This document shows, piece after piece, positions 35,260 through 42,403 of a stretch of 64,000 nucleotides of DNA (the stretch's first letter is position 1; each line of letters starts with the position of its first letter). The notes beneath the pieces were generated by a model that had not been told where the DNA came from, searched no databases, and saw only the letters and a program-made list of their open reading frames with translations. A program made the translations under genes and the position numbers. The DNA is from Flavipsychrobacter sp. (lineage in GTDB: Bacteria; Bacteroidota; Bacteroidia; Chitinophagales; Chitinophagaceae): the NCBI GenBank assembly GCA_016787265.1, contig JAEUVF010000008.1, forward strand, positions 310,001 to 374,000, written 5' to 3'.

Positions 35260-36333
35260 TTAAAACTGGTAAATGATGGCATTGATATTCATACCAGCGC
35301 CAACAGATGCGAATACTACTTTGTCTCCGGCTTCAATGTGCTGATCTTCCACCTGCTGTTTGAGGATCAGGTCCAGTAAGGTTGGAATAGTAGCCACTGA
35401 ACTGTTGCCCAGGTAACTTATTGTCATGGGCATAACTGAGAGATCAGTTAATTCTGTATTGTACAACTTATACAGTCGTTCCAATATGGCGATATCCATT
35501 TTCTCATTCGCCTGGTGGATCAGCACTTTTTTGATTTCTGATAAATGTACCTGCGCCTTATCAAGCGTTTCTTTGATTACCAGGGGAACATTGGTTAATG
35601 CGAATTCATACAATGCCCTTCCGTTCATTTTGATATAGAGATTGGTATCATCGGAATCAGTATTGTAAGTCCTGTCCATTCTTAATAACAGGGCATGTTC
35701 GCTGGCATAGGTCCGGCTGCCATGTGCAATGATTCCAACTGTTGAATCAGTGGCTGCTTCTATAATAACAGCGCCAGCACCATCTGCATAGATCATAGAA
35801 TCCCGGTCGTGGTCATCAATCACTCTTGATAATGTTTCAGCGCCGATAATCATACAGCGTTTGGCATCTCCAACCCGGATAAGTGCGTCGGCTTGAATGA
35901 CACCCTGGATCCAACCAGGACAACCGAATACAAGATCATAAGCGACGCAGGAGGGGTTGTTGATTTGAAGTTTGTATTTCACCAGGGATGCCAGGGAGGG
36001 CACCATGGTAGTCCGATTGGTGCCGGCATGTACATCGCCGAAATTATGGGCTACAATCAGCAGATCGATGGATTCTTTGTCTATAGCACCGCTTTTTATT
36101 GCGTCTTCTGCAGCTATACAGGCCAGGTCAGAAGCTGTTTGATCGGGTCGGGCATATCTGCGCTGGTTTATACCCGTAATATCTTTAAATTTTTCAATGT
36201 TTCGTAGAACGGTGCCGGGTACAATGGTGCCATCCTTTTGCAAAAACCGATGTGCAATAAAGTCCGAATTATGGATGATTTTTTCCGGAAGAACACTCCC
36301 TGTGGCTGTTATAATAGATCTTAACCCTTTCAT
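35260..36333 (-). CDS. 3-oxoacyl-ACP synthase III family protein (FabH-like)
   Basis: A 357-residue ketosynthase of the thiolase fold. The start is ATG 36333, giving MKGLRSIITATGSVLPE; the in-frame start at 36354 adds seven residues. The catalytic triad is visible: Cys in VFGCPGW near residue 124, His in LIHQANE near 278 and Asn in LGNSSVATIP near 313. FabH-type enzymes start fatty-acid synthesis, while relatives make special lipids. This version is longer than E. coli FabH (317). It lies downstream of an SDR gene on the same strand, with a strong hairpin in the gap. Confidence 0.88.
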   Translation of the reverse strand: MKGLRSIITATGSVLPEKIIHNSDFIAHRFLQKDGTIVPGTVLRNIEKFKDITGINQRRYARPDQTASDLACIAAEDAIKSGAIDKESIDLLIVAHNFGDVHAGTNRTTMVPSLASLVKYKLQINNPSCVAYDLVFGCPGWIQGVIQADALIRVGDAKRCMIIGAETLSRVIDDHDRDSMIYADGAGAVIIEAATDSTVGIIAHGSRTYASEHALLLRMDRTYNTDSDDTNLYIKMNGRALYEFALTNVPLVIKETLDKAQVHLSEIKKVLIHQANEKMDIAILERLYKLYNTELTDLSVMPMTISYLGNSSVATIPTLLDLILKQQVEDQHIEAGDKVVFASVGAGMNINAIIYQF

Positions 36334-36351
36334 GTCTATAAAGGTAAGAAC

Positions 36352-36383
36352 CAAACAAATGATTTCTGGAAATCATTTGTTTG
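36352..36383. promoter_or_regulatory. Perfect 14-bp inverted repeat between the SDR and KAS III genes
   Basis: CAAACAAATGATTT and AAATCATTTGTTTG are exact reverse complements around the loop CTGG. It lies 23 bp after the SDR stop and 18 bp before the KAS III start (both on the - strand). It could be an intrinsic terminator for the SDR gene or an operator for KAS III. The AT-rich stem without a clear T-run fits an operator at least as well. Confidence 0.55.
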
Positions 36384-36406
36384 ATTCTGAGCAAGAAGTG
36401 TCAATT

Positions 36407-37165
36407 TTAAGCATTCATCCCGCCATCAATTACCTGTGTAGTACCAGTTATGAATTTACTTTCATCGCTTGCAAGGAATCTTACCAATTGTGCTATTTCA
36501 ATGGGTTCAGCATAACGGCCGAGTGGTATAGCGTTCTCAAATGCTTTTTTCATACCTTCTGCATCACCCGGATTGTATCCTGATTCAAGTGAACGCATCA
36601 TTCTGTTATCAACTGGTGATGGGTTGATGGTATTAACTCTGATTTTTCTGGAGGCTACTTCTATTGCCAGGTTTCTCATCATGCCTACTACCGCATGTTT
36701 ACTGGCTATGTATGCTGTTACATTCGGACTTCCTGAGATGCCTGCCACAGATGATGTAAGTATGATACTTCCTCCATCATTCATATGCGGTAATACATAT
36801 TTGTTGCCAAGGAATACCCCTTTTACGTTTACTGCAATCACTTTATCAAATACTTCTTCTGGATATTCTATCGTAGGTTTTACCACACCCTCAATTCCGG
36901 CATTATTAAAGAATACATCGATTTTTCCGAAATAGATAATGGCATCGTTTACATAACGCTTCACATCTTCCGCATTCGTTACATCGGCTGCGGTGTATTT
37001 TACATCTTTGCTGGCTAACTCATCTGAAATTTTCTTAAGCGCATCTTCATTTAAATCTACCAGTAATACTTTTGCGCCTTCTTCCAAAAATAGTTTTGCG
37101 GTTGTTTTACCAATACTTCCTGCTCCGCCTGTTATGATAACTACCTTGTTTTTTAAACTTTTCAT
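36407..37165 (-). CDS. SDR-family NAD(P)-dependent oxidoreductase
   Basis: A 252-residue classical short-chain dehydrogenase. The cofactor motif TGGAGSIGK is at residues 12-20, DVTNAED near 60, NNAGIEG near 88, and the catalytic Ser, Tyr and Lys are in LTSSVAG near 137 and YIASKHA near 153. INPSPVDNRMM follows, as in the 3-ketoacyl-ACP reductase/glucose dehydrogenase group. The substrate is unknown. Its proximity to the KAS III gene allows a joint role in an acyl pathway, but the hairpin between them and the lack of other pathway genes make this weak. Its promoter region carries a widely spaced inverted repeat. Confidence 0.88.
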   Translation of the reverse strand: MKSLKNKVVIITGGAGSIGKTTAKLFLEEGAKVLLVDLNEDALKKISDELASKDVKYTAADVTNAEDVKRYVNDAIIYFGKIDVFFNNAGIEGVVKPTIEYPEEVFDKVIAVNVKGVFLGNKYVLPHMNDGGSIILTSSVAGISGSPNVTAYIASKHAVVGMMRNLAIEVASRKIRVNTINPSPVDNRMMRSLESGYNPGDAEGMKKAFENAIPLGRYAEPIEIAQLVRFLASDESKFITGTTQVIDGGMNA

Positions 37166-37178
37166 ACTGCTGAATTTT

Positions 37179-37265
37179 TGTTTATAATCAATGATTCGAT
37201 TTCCGTTCTTCTGCTTTATACAAAATTACTTCAGCCAAATTCTCTTTCCATTGATTATAAACAAC
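37179..37265. repeat. Widely spaced perfect 16-bp inverted repeat upstream of the SDR gene
   Basis: TTGTTTATAATCAATG at 37179-37194 and its exact reverse complement at 37250-37265 flank 55 bases. The first arm is 13 bp before the SDR start codon (- strand). It could be two operator sites for one regulator, allowing looping, or the ends of an 87-bp miniature element. No convincing target-site duplication flanks it. Confidence 0.65.
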
Positions 37266-37274
37266 TAATAGTCT

Positions 37275-37288
37275 TGATAAATGTCAAG
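37275..37288. promoter_or_regulatory. Candidate Crp/Fnr-family binding site
   Basis: TTGATAAATGTCAA fits the TTGAY-N4-RTCAA pattern of Crp/Fnr-family regulators. It lies between the SDR gene (-) and the secreted protein gene (+), about 104 bp before the latter. A very similar box is at 49605-49618. Assignment is by pattern only. Confidence 0.35.
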
Positions 37289-37391
37289 GTTGATTCTGTT
37301 GAAAATTTCTTATCACCTTATCAGGGTATTTTTTTTAGAGTTCAATTATCCGATATTTAGTTAGCCTGTATATCTTATAAACAGTACTTAG

Positions 37392-38279
37392 ATGAGAATA
37401 TTTATTTTCAGTTTACTGACGATGCTTGGGTGTGCTACTAGTATTGCACAGCAGAAATCAATAGCCCTCCCTGTTGCAGATTTTTTCCACCTGGATCTTG
37501 TGGTGGATGCAGAGGATTTTGAACAAATCCGGAAAGACAAATTCTGGAATGGTGTATTTGGAAATATTTTTGTGGACAGTTCTTCCATCAACGGGAAACC
37601 CAGTACGGAGATTTATATGCTGGGACAGGAAACCTTTCTGCATATTAATTTAAATCAGGGTTATTGGGAAAACAGAACAGGTGGAGGTGGCATTATATTT
37701 CAATCCCGCTTCCCGGATAACCTGGATTCTATTGCTAATGCCTGGCAGGAATTTTATCCGGATTCCATCCTTAGAAGAAAAGTGAAAACCAGCGCAGGTG
37801 ATGAAGTTTCCGAGGTTGCTATATATTCCAAAAGAGATAGTGCAAGCCCTGTTGTTCCTGCTTTCTATCCTGTTTTTTTGAGCTTTTCCCGGTCCAGTTA
37901 TTTGAACTGGGGTTTTACGAATGAGAAAATCAACCAGGGTATCTCAATGAAAGAATATATGCATAGTTGGGATACCAGTTTGCAGAGGAAATTATTTCGT
38001 AAGATCACCGCCATTCATGTTCGGGTGACTGAAACAGAAAGGCAGTGGTTGGAGTCAGGATTGAAAACAGCAGGTTACCAAAACGAAAAAAATGTGTTTT
38101 CTCATGCAGAGGGACCAACGGTTTTTATAGAAAAAACAGCTGTTCCAGTTATTCCAAGAGTCAGTCAGATTGATATATTACTGGCCGCTCCTGTTGCTGC
38201 TAAAACCATTCGGTTAGGGAAACAATATATTGCCAGGTTAGAAGGTGAAAGCATGCAACTACTGGCTAATGGAAGATGA
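37392..38279 (+). CDS. Secreted protein of unknown function, possibly DUF5829-like
   Basis: A 295-residue exported protein with a signal peptide ending TSIAQ. After the signal, FFHLDLVVDAEDFEQIRK and then NIFVDSSSINGKPSTEIYMLGQETFLHI (residues 58-85; key features are the FVD and GQETFLH parts) resemble the VOC-like beginning of DUF5829 proteins. The rest has mixed strands and helices without known catalytic motifs. No operon partner is close: the divergent SDR gene is 226 bp away, and a 527-bp non-coding stretch follows. I consider the DUF assignment tentative. Confidence 0.6.
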   Translation: MRIFIFSLLTMLGCATSIAQQKSIALPVADFFHLDLVVDAEDFEQIRKDKFWNGVFGNIFVDSSSINGKPSTEIYMLGQETFLHINLNQGYWENRTGGGGIIFQSRFPDNLDSIANAWQEFYPDSILRRKVKTSAGDEVSEVAIYSKRDSASPVVPAFYPVFLSFSRSSYLNWGFTNEKINQGISMKEYMHSWDTSLQRKLFRKITAIHVRVTETERQWLESGLKTAGYQNEKNVFSHAEGPTVFIEKTAVPVIPRVSQIDILLAAPVAAKTIRLGKQYIARLEGESMQLLANGR

Positions 38280-38612
38280 TTTTTAACTCCCCCACAATGT
38301 CGTTCAGGACCTCTTTTTGTTCATTCATCCTGGTTTTTTGTCGATTCGCGAAGTTTATTTTTTTGGCTGAAAACAGCTATTTAAACTTGTATTTCAAATG
38401 AGTTGATAAAGCAACTATCGGTTATGCCCGACCGCCTTATGGAGTAACGGGAGATAAGGCCCCAATACTTCTTCGGGATAAATCAAGTCTCTCTTCCAGT
38501 TGCTTTCTTCTGAATACAAACTCTGGCCTTCTGGTCCTGTGTTTGGTTTGCCGGGTGATGGCCTCCCTACCCATTTCATTAAAGCATCGGTATATTTTTT
38601 TTCGAATGGCCG
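38280..38612. other. Non-coding stretch, no convincing gene
   Basis: Together with the repeat array and spacer up to 38806 this is a 527-bp gap. Short open frames here (for example 38437-38655 on - and 38543-38788 on +) have compositions unlike real proteins and cross the repeat array. I see no tRNA or clear hairpin terminator. The sequence TAACGGGAGATAAGG near 38445 has no recognised role. Confidence 0.5.
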
Positions 38613-38701
38613 GAACGGTTACAGAACGGTTCACTGACGGTTCAATAGTGGTCAAACAGTGGTCAACTAGTGGTCCCGGAGTGGTACCTGAACGGTCAAA
38701 A
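38613..38701. repeat. Array of eight degenerate repeats with exact 11-bp period
   Basis: Units read GAACGGTTACA, GAACGGTTCAC(T), GACGGTTCAAT, AGTGGTCAAAC, AGTGGTCAACT, AGTGGTCCCGG, AGTGGTACCTG and AACGGTCAAAA. The GGT cores start at 38617, 38628, 38639, 38650, 38661, 38672, 38683 and 38694, always 11 bp apart, close to one helical turn. Consensus is (A)(R)(Y)GGTcaa. The array ends 105 bp before the ORF at 38807. It could be an iteron-like or cooperative regulator site; 11 is not a multiple of 3, so it is not a coding repeat. Confidence 0.75.
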
Positions 38702-38806
38702 AAATTCGCCTGCTTTTACGAGGCTAAACTCCGCCTGCCCAACTTTCCAGTCGACCTCCACTCTTTTAATCCGCTTCCCATTTTTTAATCAATTAAAACT
38801 AAAAAA

Positions 38807-39373
38807 ATGGCACGTTCAGCTAACAATGTCCTTACGCGTAATTACACCGGTAAAGTTGCCGGACAGTATTCTCTTCGCATGAGAGGTGATCAATCCATCA
38901 TCGCTGGTCTCCCTAAGTCCCGCAAGGAAAAATCAAATAGTGAAAAACTGATGGCTGTTAAGCGCAAGTTTTCTCTCGCAGTTATCTATGGGAAAAAAGC
39001 AATTGCCAACCCCGAGCTCAAAGCCTCCTACCAGGCAATCGCTAAAAAGAACCAGTCCGCCTTCAATGCAGCTGTGCTCGATGCACTCAAAGGCCCGGAA
39101 CTCGCAGAACTGCGTTTGGATGGATTTACCGGTGTTGCCGGACAAACTCTTACTGTCCAGGCAATTGACAATTTCCGCGTTACCAAAGTGAGCTTCGGTC
39201 TCTACGCTACCGATGGTAGCCTGCTCGAAGAGGGAGATGCTATTATGGATGAAAATGGTTTCGAATGGATTTACACCACCAAGTCGGAAATCCCGTCTCC
39301 CGCCGGCACCCTGATCCGGGTGAGCGCCGAGGATATCCCTAAAAATCGGACCCTCCTGGAGGTAGTGATCTAA
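38807..39373 (+). CDS. Protein of unknown function (possibly DUF6266-like) behind the 11-bp repeats
   Basis: A 188-residue soluble protein without signal peptide. The N-terminal half is basic and helical (GKVAGQYSLRMRGDQS, then PKSRKEKSNSEK), weakly like the DUF6266 beginning GKVG...RG...PK. The C-terminal half (from LRLDGFTG to LLEVVI) has the beta-strand pattern of an Ig-like or bacterial carbohydrate-binding-like fold. Its GC content is higher than its neighbours and codon use is regular. It is a single gene, preceded by the repeat array and followed by a hairpin terminator and a tRNA gene. I do not assign a function. Confidence 0.65.
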   Translation: MARSANNVLTRNYTGKVAGQYSLRMRGDQSIIAGLPKSRKEKSNSEKLMAVKRKFSLAVIYGKKAIANPELKASYQAIAKKNQSAFNAAVLDALKGPELAELRLDGFTGVAGQTLTVQAIDNFRVTKVSFGLYATDGSLLEEGDAIMDENGFEWIYTTKSEIPSPAGTLIRVSAEDIPKNRTLLEVVI

Positions 39374-39390
39374 GTTGTTCCGAAAACGAC

Positions 39391-39424
39391 AAAACCCCTG
39401 CCGGTACTCCCGCGCAAGGGTTTT
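39391..39424 (+). terminator. Rho-independent-type terminator after the ORF at 38807
   Basis: AAAACCC (39391-39397) pairs with GGGTTTT (39418-39424) around a GC-rich inner loop, 17 bp after the stop codon. The T-rich right arm continues into a pyrimidine tract, giving a normal terminator form on the + strand. Confidence 0.65.
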
Positions 39425-39457
39425 CTCTTTCACTTTTCACCTTTCACCTTTCACTTC
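39425..39457 (-). repeat. Purine-rich (GTGAAAGG)n tract after the tRNA gene
   Basis: On the - strand the sequence after the tRNA-Arg 3' end reads GAAGTGAAAGGTGAAAGG followed by more GTGAAA units. It is the third copy of the GTGAAA tract found at 27156 and 30811, again directly 3' of a - strand gene. Confidence 0.65.
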
Positions 39458-39463
39458 TTCATG

Positions 39464-39535
39464 TGGCCTCGCCAGGAATCGAACCTGGATCTGGAGCTTC
39501 GGAAACTCTTATACTATCCATTGTACTACGAGGCC
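39464..39535 (-). tRNA. tRNA-Arg (anticodon CCG)
   Basis: A 72-base tRNA folds on the - strand. The acceptor stem pairs GGCCTCG with CGAGGCC, the D arm is GTAC-AATGGATA-GTAT, the anticodon loop is TTCCGAA with CCG in the middle (reads CGG), and the T arm is CCAGG-TTCGATT-CCTGG. The anticodon stem has an A-C at its outer pair, and the variable loop is short (4 bases). The 3' CCA is not encoded, as usual in Bacteroidota. A tRNA gene is a frequent integration site, but no integrase is present nearby. Confidence 0.92.
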
Positions 39536-39584
39536 TTCCTAAAAGGAGTGCAATATTACGGCATTTTAGGGAATTCCAATCTTC

Positions 39585-39623
39585 ACCGGTCGGGTGCCAC
39601 CGGTCGGGTGGCACCGGTCGGGT
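39585..39623. repeat. Three tandem copies of ACCGGTCGGGT (14-bp period)
   Basis: ACCGGTCGGGT occurs at 39585-39595, 39599-39609 and 39613-39623, separated by GCC or GGC-like triplets, about 60 bp before the sigma factor gene. The same 11-mer appears once in each orientation in the hairpin at 44233-44267. Together with the tRNA gene, terminator and GTGAAA tract this fills the 310-bp gap 39374-39683. Confidence 0.75.
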
Positions 39624-39683
39624 AAAAATTTACCTTTAGGAAGGCAACCCGGATGATCCGGTTACCGTATAGGCCCCAAGGAC

Positions 39684-40295
39684 ATGGACATTACGGCACC
39701 CACAGACAACCTGCTGAAGCAACTGGTTGAGGGATGTGTTTCCCTCAAACGCCAGAGTCAGAAACGCTTTTACGAGCATTTCTATGGCTATGCCTATTCA
39801 GTTTGTCATCGCTACATTACCAACGAAGAAGAGGTGCCGGAGGTAATAAATGACGGGTTTCTGAAGATTTTCAGAGAAATGGAACGGTTCCAGCTTCGCT
39901 ATGATTCTTATGAAGCCTCCCTGAAAGCCTGGATCCGACGGATTTTTATCAATACGGCTATTGATCAGCTTCGGAAAAAACAATTGAACCTGGTCGCAAT
40001 ACCTACAGAAGCCGAGGAGCAGATATTGTTGCCTTCAATCGCGCCAACCGGACTTTCCAATATTTCCCACAAAGAATTGCTGACGATGGTCCGCCGGCTG
40101 AGTCCGGCTTATGGCCTGGTTTTCAATCTCTATGTGATTGACGGATATACACATGAAGAAATTGCTTCCATACTTAAAATCAGTGTAGGGAGCTCCAAAT
40201 CCAACCTGTCAAAAGCCCGCGCCCGATTGCAGAAAATGCTGGCGGAGGAACTACATCTAAACCATAACAATGAACGAAAAGCCATTCAATCTTAA
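39684..40295 (+). CDS. ECF-type RNA polymerase sigma factor
   Basis: A 203-residue sigma-70 family factor with only regions 2 and 4. Region 2 covers about residues 25-95 (FYEHFYGYAYSVCHRYI, then VINDGFLKIFREM and AWIRRIFINTAIDQLRKK, residues 56-103 in parts) and region 4 about 135-185, with GYTHEEIASILKISVGSSKSNL (helix-turn-helix around residues 152-173). The downstream gene overlaps it by 26 bp and encodes a membrane-anchored protein whose cytoplasmic N-terminus could act as anti-sigma factor. Targets are not known; the envelope gene cluster that follows is a candidate. Confidence 0.88.
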   Translation: MDITAPTDNLLKQLVEGCVSLKRQSQKRFYEHFYGYAYSVCHRYITNEEEVPEVINDGFLKIFREMERFQLRYDSYEASLKAWIRRIFINTAIDQLRKKQLNLVAIPTEAEEQILLPSIAPTGLSNISHKELLTMVRRLSPAYGLVFNLYVIDGYTHEEIASILKISVGSSKSNLSKARARLQKMLAEELHLNHNNERKAIQS

Positions 40296-41490
40296 CCAGG
40301 GAGAAGAAGGTCTGGATGATCTTTTCCGCCATGCCGCAGAAGCTGAGCAACCTGCCGCACCTGCCCATGCCTGGTTAAAAATGAATCAGCTCCTGGATGA
40401 AGAGGAGCAGAAACGCCGCCGGGGGTTCGCCTGGTGGTGGTTACCGCTTTTATTGTTTATGGCTGGTCACCGTCATTTCGTTCCTCAGGCAGGAGAGCGG
40501 GAGGGTTTGAACGAAAAAGCAAGTGCACGCCAACAGGTTTTGCAACAAAAATTCACAGCAAAAGAGTCGATTGCTGAATTAAAAAATACGGATCATTCGA
40601 CAGTAGCCACTGCTGAAAAATCAATACTGAATATTAATTCAACAACGTCCTCAGTCATTCGCGCAAAAAAGCAATCATCAGAAAGTGTGCTGGATATCCC
40701 CTTCGAGCCTGAAATAACTCCAAAAAAATCACTTTCTTATGAGTATACTAATGAAATGGAGGATAATACTCTATACCCAAGTCTTCCCCAAAAACAGCAA
40801 TTGATCCTTCCCGTTAGTATTTCATTGAATGATCCTGCTGTACCCGGACAAAGCATTACGTTGACAAAAAAACAGTCACCATCGAAGTATCGATTTTATG
40901 TGTATGGCGGCGGTGGTGCAGACCTGGGTTTTATCAATAGTAAACATGCTGCAGATGTTAAACCTTCTTATGGCGCGGGTTTTGGTTTGCAGCTTAATAA
41001 CCGTTGGGCCATCCAGGCAGGATTCACGCAAACCAGAAAAATATACGAAGCTCCCGGTGATGCCTACACGCCAAAAGCAGGATCCTATTATGACAACCCG
41101 AACTTTGTAATCAAAGAAGTTGAAGCAGATTGTGCGATTCTGGAAATTCCACTTAGTGTACGATATGGGTTTATCACAAAAAATAAGCACCAGGTTTTTG
41201 GTATGCTGAGTATTCAAAACGCCCTCATGCAAAGAGAATCTTACGATTATTATTATTATCGTTTTGGTCAGCCTGCTAATGGTTATTACACCTATCGGAC
41301 CAAAGCACTCGAGCTCTTTTCAGGTATCGGTTTCAGCCTGGGATATGAATACCGTATCAGTGATCGCCTGCATATACAAGCTGCACCCTATTTCAATCTG
41401 CCGACTAAAGGCATTGGTGAAGGATCTGTAAAACTCCGGTCAGCCGGACTATTTACAGGTCTTCGGTATTCTTTCTGGAAGAAAAAATAA
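40270..41490 (+). CDS. Membrane-anchored protein with C-terminal outer-membrane-like beta barrel, possible anti-sigma factor
   Basis: A 406-residue protein. Residues 1-55 are acidic and helical (LDDLFRHAAEAEQPAAPAHAW), like the cytoplasmic part of many Bacteroidota sigma-gene partners. A membrane helix follows after a basic KRRRG (about residues 57-75: FAWWWLPLLLFMAG). A 130-residue polar linker leads to a domain of alternating strands from about residue 205 (YRFYVYGGGGADLGF) to the end (GLFTGLRYSFWKKK), typical of 8-stranded outer-membrane-barrel proteins. The combination of an inner-membrane anchor and a barrel is topologically puzzling. It overlaps the sigma gene by 26 bp. Confidence 0.75.
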   Translation: MNEKPFNLNQGEEGLDDLFRHAAEAEQPAAPAHAWLKMNQLLDEEEQKRRRGFAWWWLPLLLFMAGHRHFVPQAGEREGLNEKASARQQVLQQKFTAKESIAELKNTDHSTVATAEKSILNINSTTSSVIRAKKQSSESVLDIPFEPEITPKKSLSYEYTNEMEDNTLYPSLPQKQQLILPVSISLNDPAVPGQSITLTKKQSPSKYRFYVYGGGGADLGFINSKHAADVKPSYGAGFGLQLNNRWAIQAGFTQTRKIYEAPGDAYTPKAGSYYDNPNFVIKEVEADCAILEIPLSVRYGFITKNKHQVFGMLSIQNALMQRESYDYYYYRFGQPANGYYTYRTKALELFSGIGFSLGYEYRISDRLHIQAAPYFNLPTKGIGEGSVKLRSAGLFTGLRYSFWKKK

Positions 41491-41520
41491 TTTCAAGGCA
41501 ACCTTCTTTAATGCAGCTAC

Positions 41521-41536
41521 GATTAGGTAACTAATC
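41521..41536. promoter_or_regulatory. Short inverted repeat upstream of the envelope cluster
   Basis: GATTAG and CTAATC pair around GTAA, 33 bp before the start of the SprB-repeat lipoprotein gene. It may be an operator of the four-gene cluster. The short length makes chance occurrence quite possible. Confidence 0.3.
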
Positions 41537-41569
41537 ATACCACGCGCATCGCGCACTAATATCAAAAAT

Positions 41570-42403
41570 ATGTTGACAGCAACCTTACGTTGCCGGCGAA
41601 TGGCATTCGTTGGCCTGACCCTTTTATTCTTCTTATCCTGCAGCAAAAGCGGTACGGATGAACCTGCTTCTCCTTGTGAAGGCCTCACCATAACAGTGAA
41701 TGGAACGGTTACGAATACAGGTGGTCCGGGTAGTACAACCGGTTCTATCACAGCTACTGCAACAGGAGGTTCCGGATTTTCCTATAGCCTGAATAATGGT
41801 CCGTTTCAGGCTTCCGGAACCTTTTCCAACCTGGCCGCTGGTACGCATACGATCCGTGCAAAGAACAGTGATGGTTGTATTGGTAGCGGAAGTTTTACTG
41901 TTGCCGATGGTGATCCATGTGCCGGAAAAACGATCACGGTAACGGTTGATGCCAGTTCCTCCGAAAAATGTGGGAAAACAGGAACGATCACCGTTACCGC
42001 TTCCGGCAGCACTGGTTTTACTTATCGTCTGAATGCTAGTGGAACCTATCAGGCTTCCAACAACTTCACCGGACTGGAACCTGGTAACTATACCGTATAT
42101 GCGAAAGATGCAGCTGGCTGCGAAACTACCAAAGCAGTAACGGTTGATGCGGTAGCCAACGGGCCTTTGTTTTCAGCAGTTGTTACCCTGATCAATACTA
42201 AGTGCAGTGGTTGTCATACGGGATCCAATCCAACCAGCGGTATCAGTTTCGGAACGGATTGTGCCATTGTTGAAAAGAAAGACAATATCAAAACCCAGGC
42301 AGTAGATCTGGAAGCCATGCCCAAAGGCGGCCCTGCGTTAAGCGCGACAGATAAAAAAGTAATCACCGACTGGATTACAGCAGGAGGCAGAACCAGTGAT
42401 TAA
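41570..42403 (+). CDS. Lipoprotein with two SprB-like repeats and a C-terminal haem-binding motif
   Basis: A 277-residue surface or periplasmic lipoprotein: signal peptide with lipobox FLSC, then two SprB-like repeats (about residues 40-115 and 120-195), each with the pattern GSGFSYSLNNGPFQ/STGFTYRLNASGTYQ, F-nL--G-Y/HT--AKd--GC. After them a small domain carries CSGCH near residue 215, a CxxCH haem c attachment motif, followed by a helical C-terminus (KKVITDWITAGG) with a methionine (LEAMPKGGP) that could be the distal ligand. This layout is common for Bacteroidota mono-haem cytochrome-like lipoproteins. The gene starts at ATG 41570 and overlaps the next gene by 8 bp. Confidence 0.8.
   Translation: MLTATLRCRRMAFVGLTLLFFLSCSKSGTDEPASPCEGLTITVNGTVTNTGGPGSTTGSITATATGGSGFSYSLNNGPFQASGTFSNLAAGTHTIRAKNSDGCIGSGSFTVADGDPCAGKTITVTVDASSSEKCGKTGTITVTASGSTGFTYRLNASGTYQASNNFTGLEPGNYTVYAKDAAGCETTKAVTVDAVANGPLFSAVVTLINTKCSGCHTGSNPTSGISFGTDCAIVEKKDNIKTQAVDLEAMPKGGPALSATDKKVITDWITAGGRTSD

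Noticed and set aside
37179..37265. Insertion sequence or MITE with certain mobility
   Set aside because: The inverted repeats are real, but no target-site duplication or transposase was found, so mobility is not claimed.
38613..38701. Possible CRISPR array
   Set aside because: Units of 11 bp without unique spacers and without cas genes do not fit CRISPR; no other direct-repeat array of 24-48 bp was seen in the window.
38543..38788. 81-codon ORF over the 11-bp repeat array
   Set aside because: The array has an 11-bp period that cannot encode a protein repeat in one frame, and the translation looks random. The DNA repeats themselves are the signal.
39464..39535. Integrated element attached at the tRNA-Arg gene
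   Set aside because: No integrase, no second copy of the tRNA 3' end and no change of gene content typical of an island was recognised near the tRNA.
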